Below, piece by piece: positions 1 to 6,095 of a stretch of 6,095 nucleotides of DNA; the first letter of the stretch is position 1, and each line of letters begins with the position of its first letter. Origin of the DNA: Actinomycetota bacterium (GTDB taxonomy: Bacteria; Actinomycetota; Geothermincolia; Fen-727; Anoxymicrobiaceae). The DNA lies in the NCBI GenBank assembly GCA_003154635.1, contig PMDX01000271.1:5014-11108 (forward strand), written 5' to 3'. The notes beneath the pieces are model-generated. The model did no database searches. It saw only the letters and a program-made list of their open reading frames with translations, and had not been told where the DNA came from. The translations under genes and the position numbers were made by a program.

Positions 1-1032
1 CCGCGACGAGGCTATCTCCACGGCGGCGTCGGTATGGCCCGCTCTGAGTCCTCCACCTCCACCGCAGCATCGCGCGTTGGTTCCGGTGCGGGACATCTCC
101 ACGAAGGTCAGCCCGGGGATGGCCTCGAGCACCCTCCTGGGCGGAGTGACCACCCCACCGTGACGCGCGAGGTGGCACGGATCGTGATACGTCACCGTAC
201 GCTCGAGAGGTTTCGGCTGAAGCTTTCCCTGGTCTATCAAATCAGCCAGGACCTCCGAGACATGAAGCACCTCTATCTCGAACGGTGCGACCTTGGGGTA
301 TTCGTGCTTCATTATTCCATAGCAACCCGAGCACGCCGTGATTATCTTGCCGACCCCGAGCCCGTTGAGCTTCTCGATGTTCCTTGCGGCCTGGGCCAGG
401 AACGTATCCCGCATGCCGACCCTCATGGCAGTGCTACCGCAGCATATCTCCTCCCGCCCCATGATACCGAAGTCGACTCCTCCCGCCGTCAGCACTTCAG
501 CGGTAGCCGCGGCCACCTTCTGCATGTTGGGCAGATACGCGGCGGTGCACCCGGGGTAGTAAAGCGCTTCGGCATCCTGTTTTGGCAGTATCTTGACCTT
601 GGACTTGAGCTTCTTCGCCCAGCGGTCGCGCTGCGCGCGCGGCATCTGCCACGGGTTGTCGTAGTTCTCCACGCTCTTGACGAGCTCCATCTGAGCCGCC
701 AGCGGGCCTTCGCCCCTGGCCACCATAACGTCGCGAAGCAGGTTGATGAGCTCCGTCAACCTTATCCCCATCGGGCACCTGACCGCGCACGAATAACACG
801 CCGAACAGTAATAGAGGACGTCCGGCCGTAGTATCTCGTCAGCCCCTCCGGATAGAACCAGACGGACTATCTCTCTCGGGCCCATCTCGGCGTATCGCGC
901 AACAGGACACGAAGCGCTGCACGTCCCACATTGCAGGCAGGACCGCACCTTTTCACCAACTTCGAGCCCCGCGACAAGCTCGTCGAAGAACTCCCCTGAG
1001 TAATCCGTTATCGGTGCTCTGCTGTTCGCCAT
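1..1032 (-). CDS. HdrC-HdrB fusion (HdrD/GlpC-like) iron-sulfur protein, 3' end cut off by window
   Basis: Likely the disulfide- or substrate-reducing Fe-S subunit of a cytoplasmic heterodisulfide-reductase-like complex. The 344 visible residues begin MANSRAPITD. An HdrC-like part carries two ferredoxin motifs: C32/C35/C38/C42 (CLQCGTCSASCP) and C76/C79/C82/C86 (CSACYSCAVRCP). An HdrB-like part follows with two CCG domains. The first is complete (C162, C197-C198, C234, C237, fitting the CX31-39CCX35-36CXXC pattern of noncubane [4Fe-4S] clusters). The second shows HDPCH with C286 and CCGGGGG with C322-C323; its final CXXC lies beyond the window. The frame stays open to base 1 and has no stop. 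No membrane segment is visible. The ATG lies 26 bp after the ATPase stop, behind a weak GGGCGGG (1037-1043). Related families with the same layout include GlpC, HdrD and the LutA/glycolate-oxidase Fe-S subunits, so the substrate is open; the nearby HdrA favours an Hdr role. Confidence 0.9.
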   Translation of the reverse strand, partial: MANSRAPITDYSGEFFDELVAGLEVGEKVRSCLQCGTCSASCPVARYAEMGPREIVRLVLSGGADEILRPDVLYYCSACYSCAVRCPMGIRLTELINLLRDVMVARGEGPLAAQMELVKSVENYDNPWQMPRAQRDRWAKKLKSKVKILPKQDAEALYYPGCTAAYLPNMQKVAAATAEVLTAGGVDFGIMGREEICCGSTAMRVGMRDTFLAQAARNIEKLNGLGVGKIITACSGCYGIMKHEYPKVAPFEIEVLHVSEVLADLIDQGKLQPKPLERTVTYHDPCHLARHGGVVTPPRRVLEAIPGLTFVEMSRTGTNARCCGGGGGLRAGHTDAAVEIASSR

Positions 1033-1058
1033 GTTACCCGCCCTTTTACTCCATCAGG

Positions 1059-1850
1059 TCAGACATAAGAATCGGCCATCTCTTTTGTAAGGTAATCGAG
1101 GATGCGCGCCCTCAGGTCGGTAAAGGCGGCGTCGGTGCGATTCCTCGGGTAAGGCAGTTCGTTAGTGAACTTCTCTACAATGCGCGCCGGGCGCCCGGAA
1201 AGTCCGATTATCTCCTGTCCCAGGAACACGGCTTCGTCGACGGAGTGAGTGACGAATACTATGGTCACCGGCGTCTCGCGCCAAAGCTCCACGAGGAACT
1301 CCTGCATCCCGTTCCTTGCCTGTGCGTCCAGAGAAGCGAACGGCTCGTCCATCAGTAGTATCCGGGGCTCGACCGCAAGCGTGCGGGCGATGGCGACCCG
1401 CTGTTTCATGCCCCCCGATAGCTCGCGCGGGTACAGGTTCTCGTAATCGGTAAGCCCCACAGTCTCGAGGTATTCGCGCGCGCTGGCGCGGGCATCGATA
1501 GCGGAGATACCTTTCAGGGTCAAGCCGAAAGTCACGTTCTTTAGGACCGTCCGCCACGGAAACAGCGCGTACTCCTGGAAGACCATGCCCCTTTCCGGAC
1601 CGGGACCAGTGACGGGATGTCCGTCGAGGAATATCTCACCCGACGTGGGCTCCACGAGCCCGCCGATCGCGCGCAACAGGGTCGTCTTACCGCAGCCTGA
1701 AGGACCGACGACGCAAGTGAATCGACCCTGGCCGATCTCGAGATCGATGCCGTCGAGGACCTCGAGCTCGCGCCCGGTTTTCTTCTCGGTGAACATTTTT
1801 TCAAGCGAGCGCAGCTCGAGCACCGTCCCGCCTGAGCCACTCATCTCCAT
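1059..1850 (-). CDS. ABC importer ATPase, SsuB/TauB/NrtD family
   Basis: Cytoplasmic ATPase that powers the importer encoded by the two genes upstream. All nucleotide-binding elements are present in 263 residues: Walker A GPSGCGKTT (49-57), Q-loop Q92 in FQEYALFPW, signature LSGGMKQRVAIAR (144-156), Walker B RILLMDEP (163-170) with catalytic E169, D-loop SLD, and H-loop H202 (VTHSVDEA). Length is normal for the nitrate/sulfonate/taurine group, and there is no C-terminal regulatory domain or fused binding protein as in NrtC. Two starts compete. The ATG at 1850 overlaps the permease by 10 bp and has GAAGAGG (1859-1865) 8 nt upstream. The ATG at 1844 would make an ATGA junction, but its only purine-rich stretch directly abuts the codon. 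I prefer 1850. Substrate cannot be read from this subunit. Confidence 0.95.
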   Translation of the reverse strand: MEMSGSGGTVLELRSLEKMFTEKKTGRELEVLDGIDLEIGQGRFTCVVGPSGCGKTTLLRAIGGLVEPTSGEIFLDGHPVTGPGPERGMVFQEYALFPWRTVLKNVTFGLTLKGISAIDARASAREYLETVGLTDYENLYPRELSGGMKQRVAIARTLAVEPRILLMDEPFASLDAQARNGMQEFLVELWRETPVTIVFVTHSVDEAVFLGQEIIGLSGRPARIVEKFTNELPYPRNRTDAAFTDLRARILDYLTKEMADSYV

Positions 1851-2593
1851 TTGAGCAACCTCTTCTCAGCGTACTTTATCGCTCTATCCATCAGAAATCC
1901 GATAAGCCCGATCACGACCATGCCGCCGACTACATAATCAAATCTGGCAACCTCACCTGCGTTCATGATCATGTAACCGAGACCGTATCCGTTCTTGACC
2001 CCGATAAGCTCGGCTGCGACCAGGGTCATCCACCCTACGCCTATCCCGATTCGAACGCCGGTGAATATCGACGGCAGCGAGCCCGGAACGATCACTTTCA
2101 ACAATATGGTGCGTCGGTCGGCCCCCAGCGTGCGCGCGGCTTCCTCGAGGTACGGATCCACGGATCGCGCTCCGGCGACCGTGTTCAGGACCACGGGAAA
2201 GAACACTCCGAGGAATATCACGAACGCGGCCGAGAGATACCCCAGCCCGAACCAGACCAGCGCAAACGGCAACCATGCAAGAGGCGGAATCGGCCTCAGT
2301 GCCTCCACGATCGGGTCCAAAACCACGTCGAACCACGAAGACCAACCCATCAGGATGCCGATCGGGACCGCCAGGACCACCGCTATGCCGAACCCGAGGA
2401 GCACGCGCGCCAGGCTCGACAGTATATCGCCAAGCAGCTTGTACCCCGGTGGAAATCCCGTGACCGTCAACTGGTAGAGCCCCTGGACCACCTGCACGGG
2501 TGAAGGCACACCCTTTCCGAGCGCCCCGGCGCTTGCGAGCACCTGCCACAGGACAATGAATACGAGGGGTGATATGACTTTCCACTTCTTCAC
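1841..2593 (-). CDS. ABC importer permease, SsuC/TauC/NrtB family
   Basis: Inner-membrane permease, probably a homodimer, partner of the adjacent ATPase and binding protein. In 250 residues I see about six hydrophobic segments (near 5-25, 62-84, 104-116, 117-138, 176-198 and 219-237). The cytoplasmic EAA loop starts at 151 (EAARTLGADRRTILLKVIVP) and docks onto the ATPase. The PIPPLAWLP stretch at 101-109 is typical of the SsuC/NrtB group. The start is GTG (2591-2593); its last-written base is shared with the TAG stop of the binding-protein gene (TAGTG junction), so translation is probably coupled. A G-rich stretch just before that stop may serve as ribosome binding site. Length is usual for the family. 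Family assignment is firm; substrate is not determined. Confidence 0.95.
   Translation of the reverse strand: MKKWKVISPLVFIVLWQVLASAGALGKGVPSPVQVVQGLYQLTVTGFPPGYKLLGDILSSLARVLLGFGIAVVLAVPIGILMGWSSWFDVVLDPIVEALRPIPPLAWLPFALVWFGLGYLSAAFVIFLGVFFPVVLNTVAGARSVDPYLEEAARTLGADRRTILLKVIVPGSLPSIFTGVRIGIGVGWMTLVAAELIGVKNGYGLGYMIMNAGEVARFDYVVGGMVVIGLIGFLMDRAIKYAEKRLLKWR
1859..1865 (-). promoter_or_regulatory. Shine-Dalgarno for the ATPase, inside the permease gene
   Basis: GAAGAGG on the minus strand, eight bases before the ATG at 1850 and inside the permease coding end. It supports 1850 as the start over the ATG at 1844. Confidence 0.6.
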
Positions 2594-3591
2594 TAACCGC
2601 CCCCGGGCAGGTACACCGTGTACATCAGGTTATCCATGAACGTACCCACGCTGCCGATCTTGACGACCCCGTTAGCCTTGAGGAACTCCACGTATCGCTG
2701 GATGCCTTTTTCGTCAGGCGTATAGTTGAACTTGATATCTTTCATCGCCGCCCGCGCGACGTCGACAGGCTGGCCCGTATAAAGGTGGGCCATGTCGGCG
2801 GACTCCTGCGGATTCTGCTGGATGAACTTCGTTGCCGCGACCTGGGCGGCGACTACCCGCCTGACGGTATCGGGGTTCTTTTTCAGGAAAGTGGAGTCTG
2901 CCACCAGCATACAGCACGGATGATTCGGCCATATCTTCGCCGACGTCAGCAGGACCCGGCCGGCTTTCTGCGCGACGATCATCGACGGGTAAGGCTCCCA
3001 GACCACTGCAGCGTCTATCTGCGAACTCGCGAGCGCCGGCAGCATCTCAGGCGGTTTGACCACGATGATGTTAACGTCCTTGTCGCTGATGCCCGCCTTC
3101 TTGAGGGCCGTCCTGAGGAGGTAGTCCTGGACCGTGGAGTTACCGGGAATAGCGATGGTGCTGCCTTTCAGCGCCGCGACGTCATTGGCCTCGAGCCCGT
3201 TGCGCACGACTATCGCCGAGCCTTCCGTGTTAGCCTGGGCGACTATCTTGACGTCGGCCATGTTCTGGCCTTTAAAGGTCACCGCGGGAGCGGTCCCGAC
3301 GTAACCCATGTCGAGGTCTCCTGCCGAGAATGCGCTCATCTCCTCCGGCCCGGCGCTGAACACACCGCCCTCTCGCACATCCAGCCCCTGATCTTCGAAG
3401 AAGCCTTTCTGCTGAGCGATATAGAACGCAACCTGGTGGAGGTCGTTTTTCAGTGTACCGATCCGCACGACCCGTGTCTGGCCGCTCGGTCCGCCGCAGC
3501 CTCCGAGCGGAATCGAAAGCGCCACCACCACTGCGGCAACCGTCACCGCCGATAGCGCCAGCTTTGTCCAACGAGTGCTCTTCCTCACCAT
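2593..3591 (-). CDS. Lipoprotein substrate-binding protein, SsuA/NrtA/THI5-like (NMT1 family)
   Basis: Extracytoplasmic receptor of the importer, tethered by lipid. From the chosen start (MVRKSTRWTK) it has 332 residues: a basic N-terminus, a hydrophobic stretch (11-28) and a lipobox LGGC with modified C32. The mature part starts the usual fold with VVRIGTLKND (41-50). It continues with SAFSAGDLDMGYVGTAPAV (87-105), the ligand-loop stretch STIAIPGNSTVQDYLLR (144-160), and AAVVWEPYPSMI (194-205), all typical of the nitrate/sulfonate/taurine/thiamine-precursor group. A Cys pair at 226-227 sits in WPNHPCCML. An upstream in-frame ATG at 3621 would add ten residues before the signal peptide and has a poor ribosome site. 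The ATG at 3591 has GGGGAGG seven bases upstream and is preferred. Ligand is unknown; sulfonates are the commonest for this family but not shown here. Confidence 0.93.
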   Translation of the reverse strand: MVRKSTRWTKLALSAVTVAAVVVALSIPLGGCGGPSGQTRVVRIGTLKNDLHQVAFYIAQQKGFFEDQGLDVREGGVFSAGPEEMSAFSAGDLDMGYVGTAPAVTFKGQNMADVKIVAQANTEGSAIVVRNGLEANDVAALKGSTIAIPGNSTVQDYLLRTALKKAGISDKDVNIIVVKPPEMLPALASSQIDAAVVWEPYPSMIVAQKAGRVLLTSAKIWPNHPCCMLVADSTFLKKNPDTVRRVVAAQVAATKFIQQNPQESADMAHLYTGQPVDVARAAMKDIKFNYTPDEKGIQRYVEFLKANGVVKIGSVGTFMDNLMYTVYLPGGG

Positions 3592-3598
3592 CCGGAAA

Positions 3599-3605
3599 CC
3601 TCCCC
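3599..3605 (-). promoter_or_regulatory. Strong Shine-Dalgarno deciding the binding-protein start
   Basis: GGGGAGG on the minus strand, seven bases before the ATG at 3591. It is the strongest ribosome binding site in the window and rules for 3591 over the upstream in-frame ATG at 3621. A strong site here fits the higher demand for binding protein over permease and ATPase in importer operons. Confidence 0.8.
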
Positions 3606-3624
3606 TGGGCACATTCCCCACTCT

Positions 3625-4401
3625 CTACGAACCGGCCGGGCAATTCTTGATGCAGTTGAAACAGAAGTATTGAAACCCGATAGAGCCGGCCTGGTAAAGG
3701 CGCCAGTAGCGCTCGTCGGCCAGCATCGCCTGCTGCTCTTCGGGCGAGCTCTCGGCGAACTTCCACCAGAACCTGATGTTGCCGCCGATGCCGTACGGCT
3801 GGCTGTGCTTGAGGCACTTCATGACGTCCGTCCTGCCCTCAACGTCCAGCGCTCCACCGGGGCAGCTCTCTACACATTCATTGCAATCGTCACACAGGCG
3901 CTCGGTCAACGGCGGGTCTCCGGAGAGCGCGAGGTCGGTCATCACGACCGTGAAGAGCGCCCTGCTTCCGAAATCGGGATGCAGGATGAGGTTGTTCCGA
4001 CCGAAAGTGCCGAGCCCGGCCGCGAGCGCCGCGTGACGGGTAGATACGTCCCCGACGGAGCCCTGGGTCTCACGGCTCATCATCAGCGGGTAGGAGATCG
4101 GAACCGTCATCGCTTTCGCGCCGAACTCACGGTCGAGGAACCTTGCCATCTTGTAGTTACACGAGCGGCTGAACTCCATCAGGTCGAGCCTGCCGTTCAT
4201 GGCGATTTGCATATTCTCGCTCTCGCATGTCGCGAGCTCCTTATATGCCATCACTACCAGCGACGCGACGCCGGGAAAGATGGACTTAAGCACGGGCGAC
4301 CTCGGGCTTTCGTATGATGAGGCCGCCGCCACGCCCACGTCGTCGACGCCAAGCTCGCGGGCAAACTCCTTTACCCGTTCCTTCTGCTGCTGCGCGTCCA
4401 T
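3625..4401 (-). CDS. QueG-like double [4Fe-4S] protein, short form without HEAT domain
   Basis: Homologue of the cobalamin-binding/Fe-S core of epoxyqueuosine reductase (QueG), and so distantly of reductive dehalogenases. The N-terminal part has the family pattern SIFPGVASLVVMAYKE (40-55), then TRHAALAAGLGTFGRNNLIL (121-140) and HPDFGSRALFTVVMTDL (141-157). The C-terminal part has eight cysteines for two [4Fe-4S] clusters: C170/C173/C176/C180, C196 in MKC, and C247/C250/C254 in FCFNCIKNCP. At 258 residues it is much shorter than true QueG and ends four residues after the last cysteine, so the HEAT-repeat tRNA-binding part is absent. The QueG catalytic Asp is not clearly matched. No queuosine gene is nearby. 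A longer frame opens at 4539 but overlaps hdrA; the ATG at 4401 has GAGGTGG (4407-4413) upstream and begins the conserved region. A redox role tied to the Hdr genes is likelier than tRNA modification, but this is inference. Confidence 0.85.
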   Translation of the reverse strand: MDAQQQKERVKEFARELGVDDVGVAAASSYESPRSPVLKSIFPGVASLVVMAYKELATCESENMQIAMNGRLDLMEFSRSCNYKMARFLDREFGAKAMTVPISYPLMMSRETQGSVGDVSTRHAALAAGLGTFGRNNLILHPDFGSRALFTVVMTDLALSGDPPLTERLCDDCNECVESCPGGALDVEGRTDVMKCLKHSQPYGIGGNIRFWWKFAESSPEEQQAMLADERYWRLYQAGSIGFQYFCFNCIKNCPAGS

Positions 4402-4406
4402 CCATA

Positions 4407-4413
4407 CCACCTC
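4407..4413 (-). promoter_or_regulatory. Shine-Dalgarno deciding the QueG-like start
   Basis: GAGGTGG on the minus strand, five bases before the ATG at 4401 and outside hdrA. It supports this start and removes the 46-residue upstream extension that would run back into hdrA. Confidence 0.65.
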
Positions 4414-4416
4414 GAT

Positions 4417-4430
4417 TGCTCGGTCGAGCA
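4417..4430. other. Small inverted repeat in the hdrA/QueG-like gap
   Basis: TGCTCG and CGAGCA are exact inverted copies separated by two bases (as RNA, a 5-bp stem with a 4-base loop), between the hdrA stop and the ribosome site of the next gene. There is no run of T after it, so it does not look like an intrinsic terminator. It could be an mRNA processing or stability hairpin, a weak operator, or chance; 14 bases is short evidence in GC-rich DNA. Confidence 0.35.
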
Positions 4431-4441
4431 GCCACCCACGG

Positions 4442-6095
4442 CTACTGCAACAGACCTTCGATGTTCGCCAATATCTGTTCGTCGTCGTACAGCTCCAGCA
4501 CCGCCGCGCCTCCGAGACACGTGACGGAACAGACTCCACAGGCTTTGCACACGGCCTCGTTCACCTTCGCCACGCCCTCATCGGTCAGCTCTATAGCCGA
4601 ATACGGGCACGACGCTACGCACATACCGCATCCCCTGCAGAGGGCCTCGTCCACAATGCTGATGCCCGCCTCGACCTGAACCATACCCCGGTCGAGCAGT
4701 CCGAGCGCCTCCGACGCCGCGGCGCCGGCTTGAGCGACCGTATCGGGGATGTCTTTGGGCCCCTGGCAGCAACCCGCAAGGAATATCCCGTCGGTCAGCG
4801 ACTCCACCGGGCGCAGCTTGGGATGAGCTTCAGTGAAGAAACCCTCGGGACCGCGCTGTACTCCCAGCACGCGGGCAAGCTCCTCGGATCCGGTCGCCGG
4901 GACCAGACCGGCCGCCAGGACCACCATGTCGACCGGAAGCTCAACCTGCCTGCCGAGCAGCGTGTCCTCGGCAAAGACCTTAAGCGTGCCGTCGAGCTTC
5001 GCGACGTCGGCGCATTTGCCGCGAACGAAAAAGATGCCCTCGTCGCGCACCCGCCTGTAAAACTCCTGGTAGCCTTTGCCGAACGCGTTCACATCGATAT
5101 AAAACTCGTATACCTTCGCCCCGGTCTTGTCGCGCGCCATGTGGGCCTGCTTCATGGAGTACATGCAGCAGACCCTGGAACAGTACTCGTTGGCGTTCTC
5201 GTCGCGCGAGCCTATGCAGTGCAGAAAAGCGATCGATCGCGGCTCGGTGCCATCGGGCAGGACGACCTTTCCACCGGTCGGCCCGGAAGCCGAAAGCATC
5301 CTCTCGAACTGAAGCGCGTCGAGGACCTCGCCGTAGCGCTCGTATCCGAACTGAGGCATCAGTCCCGCGTCGAAGACGTCGAAGCCGGTCGCAACCACTA
5401 TCGCGCCCACCTCAAGCTCACGCTCCTCGGATCGTGCCTCGAGGTCTATCGCGTTGACCGTGCAGGCCTCGAGACACGGGGACTTGCACTTGCCCTTCGT
5501 ATGGAACAGGCAGCGGCTCGTGTCCACCGCCGCTGCCAGCGGGACAGCCTGCGGGAACGGGATGTAGATCGCGCCCCTCTTAGAGAGCCCGGCATCGAAC
5601 TCGTCCGGTACGCGTCCGGACAGGACGCAAGCTTCGGCGCAGTCGCCACACCCGGTACAACCGGTTATGTCGACGCACCTCGGGCCGGTCCGCACGGTCG
5701 CCTTGAAGTTACCGATGAAACCCTCCAGGCCGACCACCTCGCTCGTAGTCAGAACCTCGATATTGGGGGACCTCGCCACATCCACCATCTTCGGCGTAAG
5801 GATGCACGCCGAGCAGTCGAGCGTCGGGAAAGTCTTGTCGAGCTGCGCCATGTGCCCGCCGATGCTCGGGTTCCTCTCGACCAGGTACACTTTCTTGCCT
5901 GCCGATGCGAGGTTGAGCGCCGCCTGTATTCCGGCGATGCCGCCCCCGACGACCAGTACGGCCTGGGTTACCGGGAATTCCCTGCGGGAGAGCTCCCTGT
6001 TGAAGCAGACTTTGCGGACCGCGCCGCGCACCAGCGCCTGCGCCTTGGCCGTGGCCCTGTCCGCATCCTCGTGGACCCAGGAACAGTGCTCGCGG
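4442..6095 (-). CDS. hdrA: Heterodisulfide reductase subunit A (HdrA), 5' end beyond window
   Basis: FAD- and Fe-S-containing subunit that takes electrons from a hydrogenase, formate dehydrogenase or NADH module and splits them between ferredoxin and HdrB in flavin-based bifurcation. The 550 visible residues open with REHCSWVHED, the end of the HdrA N-terminal domain. The FAD site VVGGGIAGIQAAL (49-61) and FPTLDCSACILTPKM (about 89-103) follow. An inserted cluster domain has C146/C149/C152/C156 and C195/C203/C207/C211. Further hallmarks are HCIGSRDEN (292-300) and GCCQGPKDIPDT near 441-452. The C-terminal diferredoxin has C486/C489/C492/C496 and C516/C519/C522/C526, and the family tail DEQILANIEGLL. 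A GTG at 6031 could be mistaken for the start, but conserved HdrA sequence continues in frame to the window edge. The second C-terminal motif has Leu, not Pro, after its last Cys. The stop is 40 bp before the QueG-like gene, suggesting one operon. Confidence 0.96.
   Translation of the reverse strand, partial: REHCSWVHEDADRATAKAQALVRGAVRKVCFNRELSRREFPVTQAVLVVGGGIAGIQAALNLASAGKKVYLVERNPSIGGHMAQLDKTFPTLDCSACILTPKMVDVARSPNIEVLTTSEVVGLEGFIGNFKATVRTGPRCVDITGCTGCGDCAEACVLSGRVPDEFDAGLSKRGAIYIPFPQAVPLAAAVDTSRCLFHTKGKCKSPCLEACTVNAIDLEARSEERELEVGAIVVATGFDVFDAGLMPQFGYERYGEVLDALQFERMLSASGPTGGKVVLPDGTEPRSIAFLHCIGSRDENANEYCSRVCCMYSMKQAHMARDKTGAKVYEFYIDVNAFGKGYQEFYRRVRDEGIFFVRGKCADVAKLDGTLKVFAEDTLLGRQVELPVDMVVLAAGLVPATGSEELARVLGVQRGPEGFFTEAHPKLRPVESLTDGIFLAGCCQGPKDIPDTVAQAGAAASEALGLLDRGMVQVEAGISIVDEALCRGCGMCVASCPYSAIELTDEGVAKVNEAVCKACGVCSVTCLGGAAVLELYDDEQILANIEGLLQ

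Noticed and set aside
34..831. Long plus-strand open frame opposite the HdrCB fusion
   Set aside because: It is antisense to a gene with clear cluster motifs, and its translation is rich in Arg, His and Pro with no recognisable domain; a GC-rich shadow.
1033..1058. Possible terminator or promoter between the ATPase and HdrCB genes
   Set aside because: Only 26 bp, with no stem-loop plus T-run and no recognisable -35/-10 pair; it looks like a plain intercistronic gap.
2785..3555. Long plus-strand open frame (256 residues) opposite the binding-protein gene
   Set aside because: Lies wholly antisense to a well-supported gene, with no domain or plausible ribosome site; a shadow.
3592..3621. Ten-residue upstream start for the binding protein
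   Set aside because: It would put MGNVPRGGFR before the signal peptide and has a weaker ribosome site than the ATG at 3591.
3670..4317. Plus-strand open frame (215 residues) opposite the QueG-like gene
   Set aside because: Antisense to conserved Fe-S protein sequence, with shadow-like composition and no recognisable motif.
4402..4539. N-terminal extension of the QueG-like protein from an ATG at 4539
   Set aside because: The extra 46 residues overlap the hdrA coding end in another frame and have no family similarity; the ATG at 4401 has a good ribosome site.

Overview
The window is GC-rich (roughly 60% by eye) and tightly packed. Six protein genes lie on the minus strand and appear to form one operon. 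Read in the direction of transcription (right to left), they are: hdrA (its 5' end lies beyond base 6095), a short QueG-like double [4Fe-4S] protein, a three-gene SsuABC/NrtABC/TauABC-type ABC importer (lipoprotein binding protein, permease, ATPase), and an HdrC-HdrB fusion (HdrD/GlpC-like, its 3' end lies beyond base 1). Gaps are 40, 33 and 26 bp; the importer genes overlap by 1 and 10 bp. No plus-strand gene is convincing. No tRNA, rRNA, CRISPR array, insertion sequence or strong terminator was seen, and no gene-free stretch reaches 300 bases.

The organism is most likely a strict anaerobe. HdrA and HdrBC-type proteins are known from methanogens, sulfate reducers, acetogens, syntrophs and some deep-branching anaerobic Firmicutes and Actinobacteria. 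Clear Shine-Dalgarno sequences, a GTG start and a lipobox on the binding protein fit a bacterium. Frequent ATA and AGG codons despite the high GC do not settle the phylum. I cannot name a genus.

HdrA is the FAD-containing electron-bifurcating or electron-distributing subunit. The HdrCB fusion supplies two ferredoxin-type clusters and two CCG (noncubane [4Fe-4S]) domains, where disulfides are normally reduced. Together they could form a soluble heterodisulfide-reductase-like complex. The odd point is what separates them: a cobalamin/Fe-S reductase homologue and a complete importer of the family that takes up sulfonates, nitrate, taurine or thiamine precursors. One reading is a pathway in which an imported small (perhaps organosulfur) compound is reduced or oxidised using Hdr-linked electrons. 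Substrate and reaction are inference only; the protein family calls are well supported by motifs.
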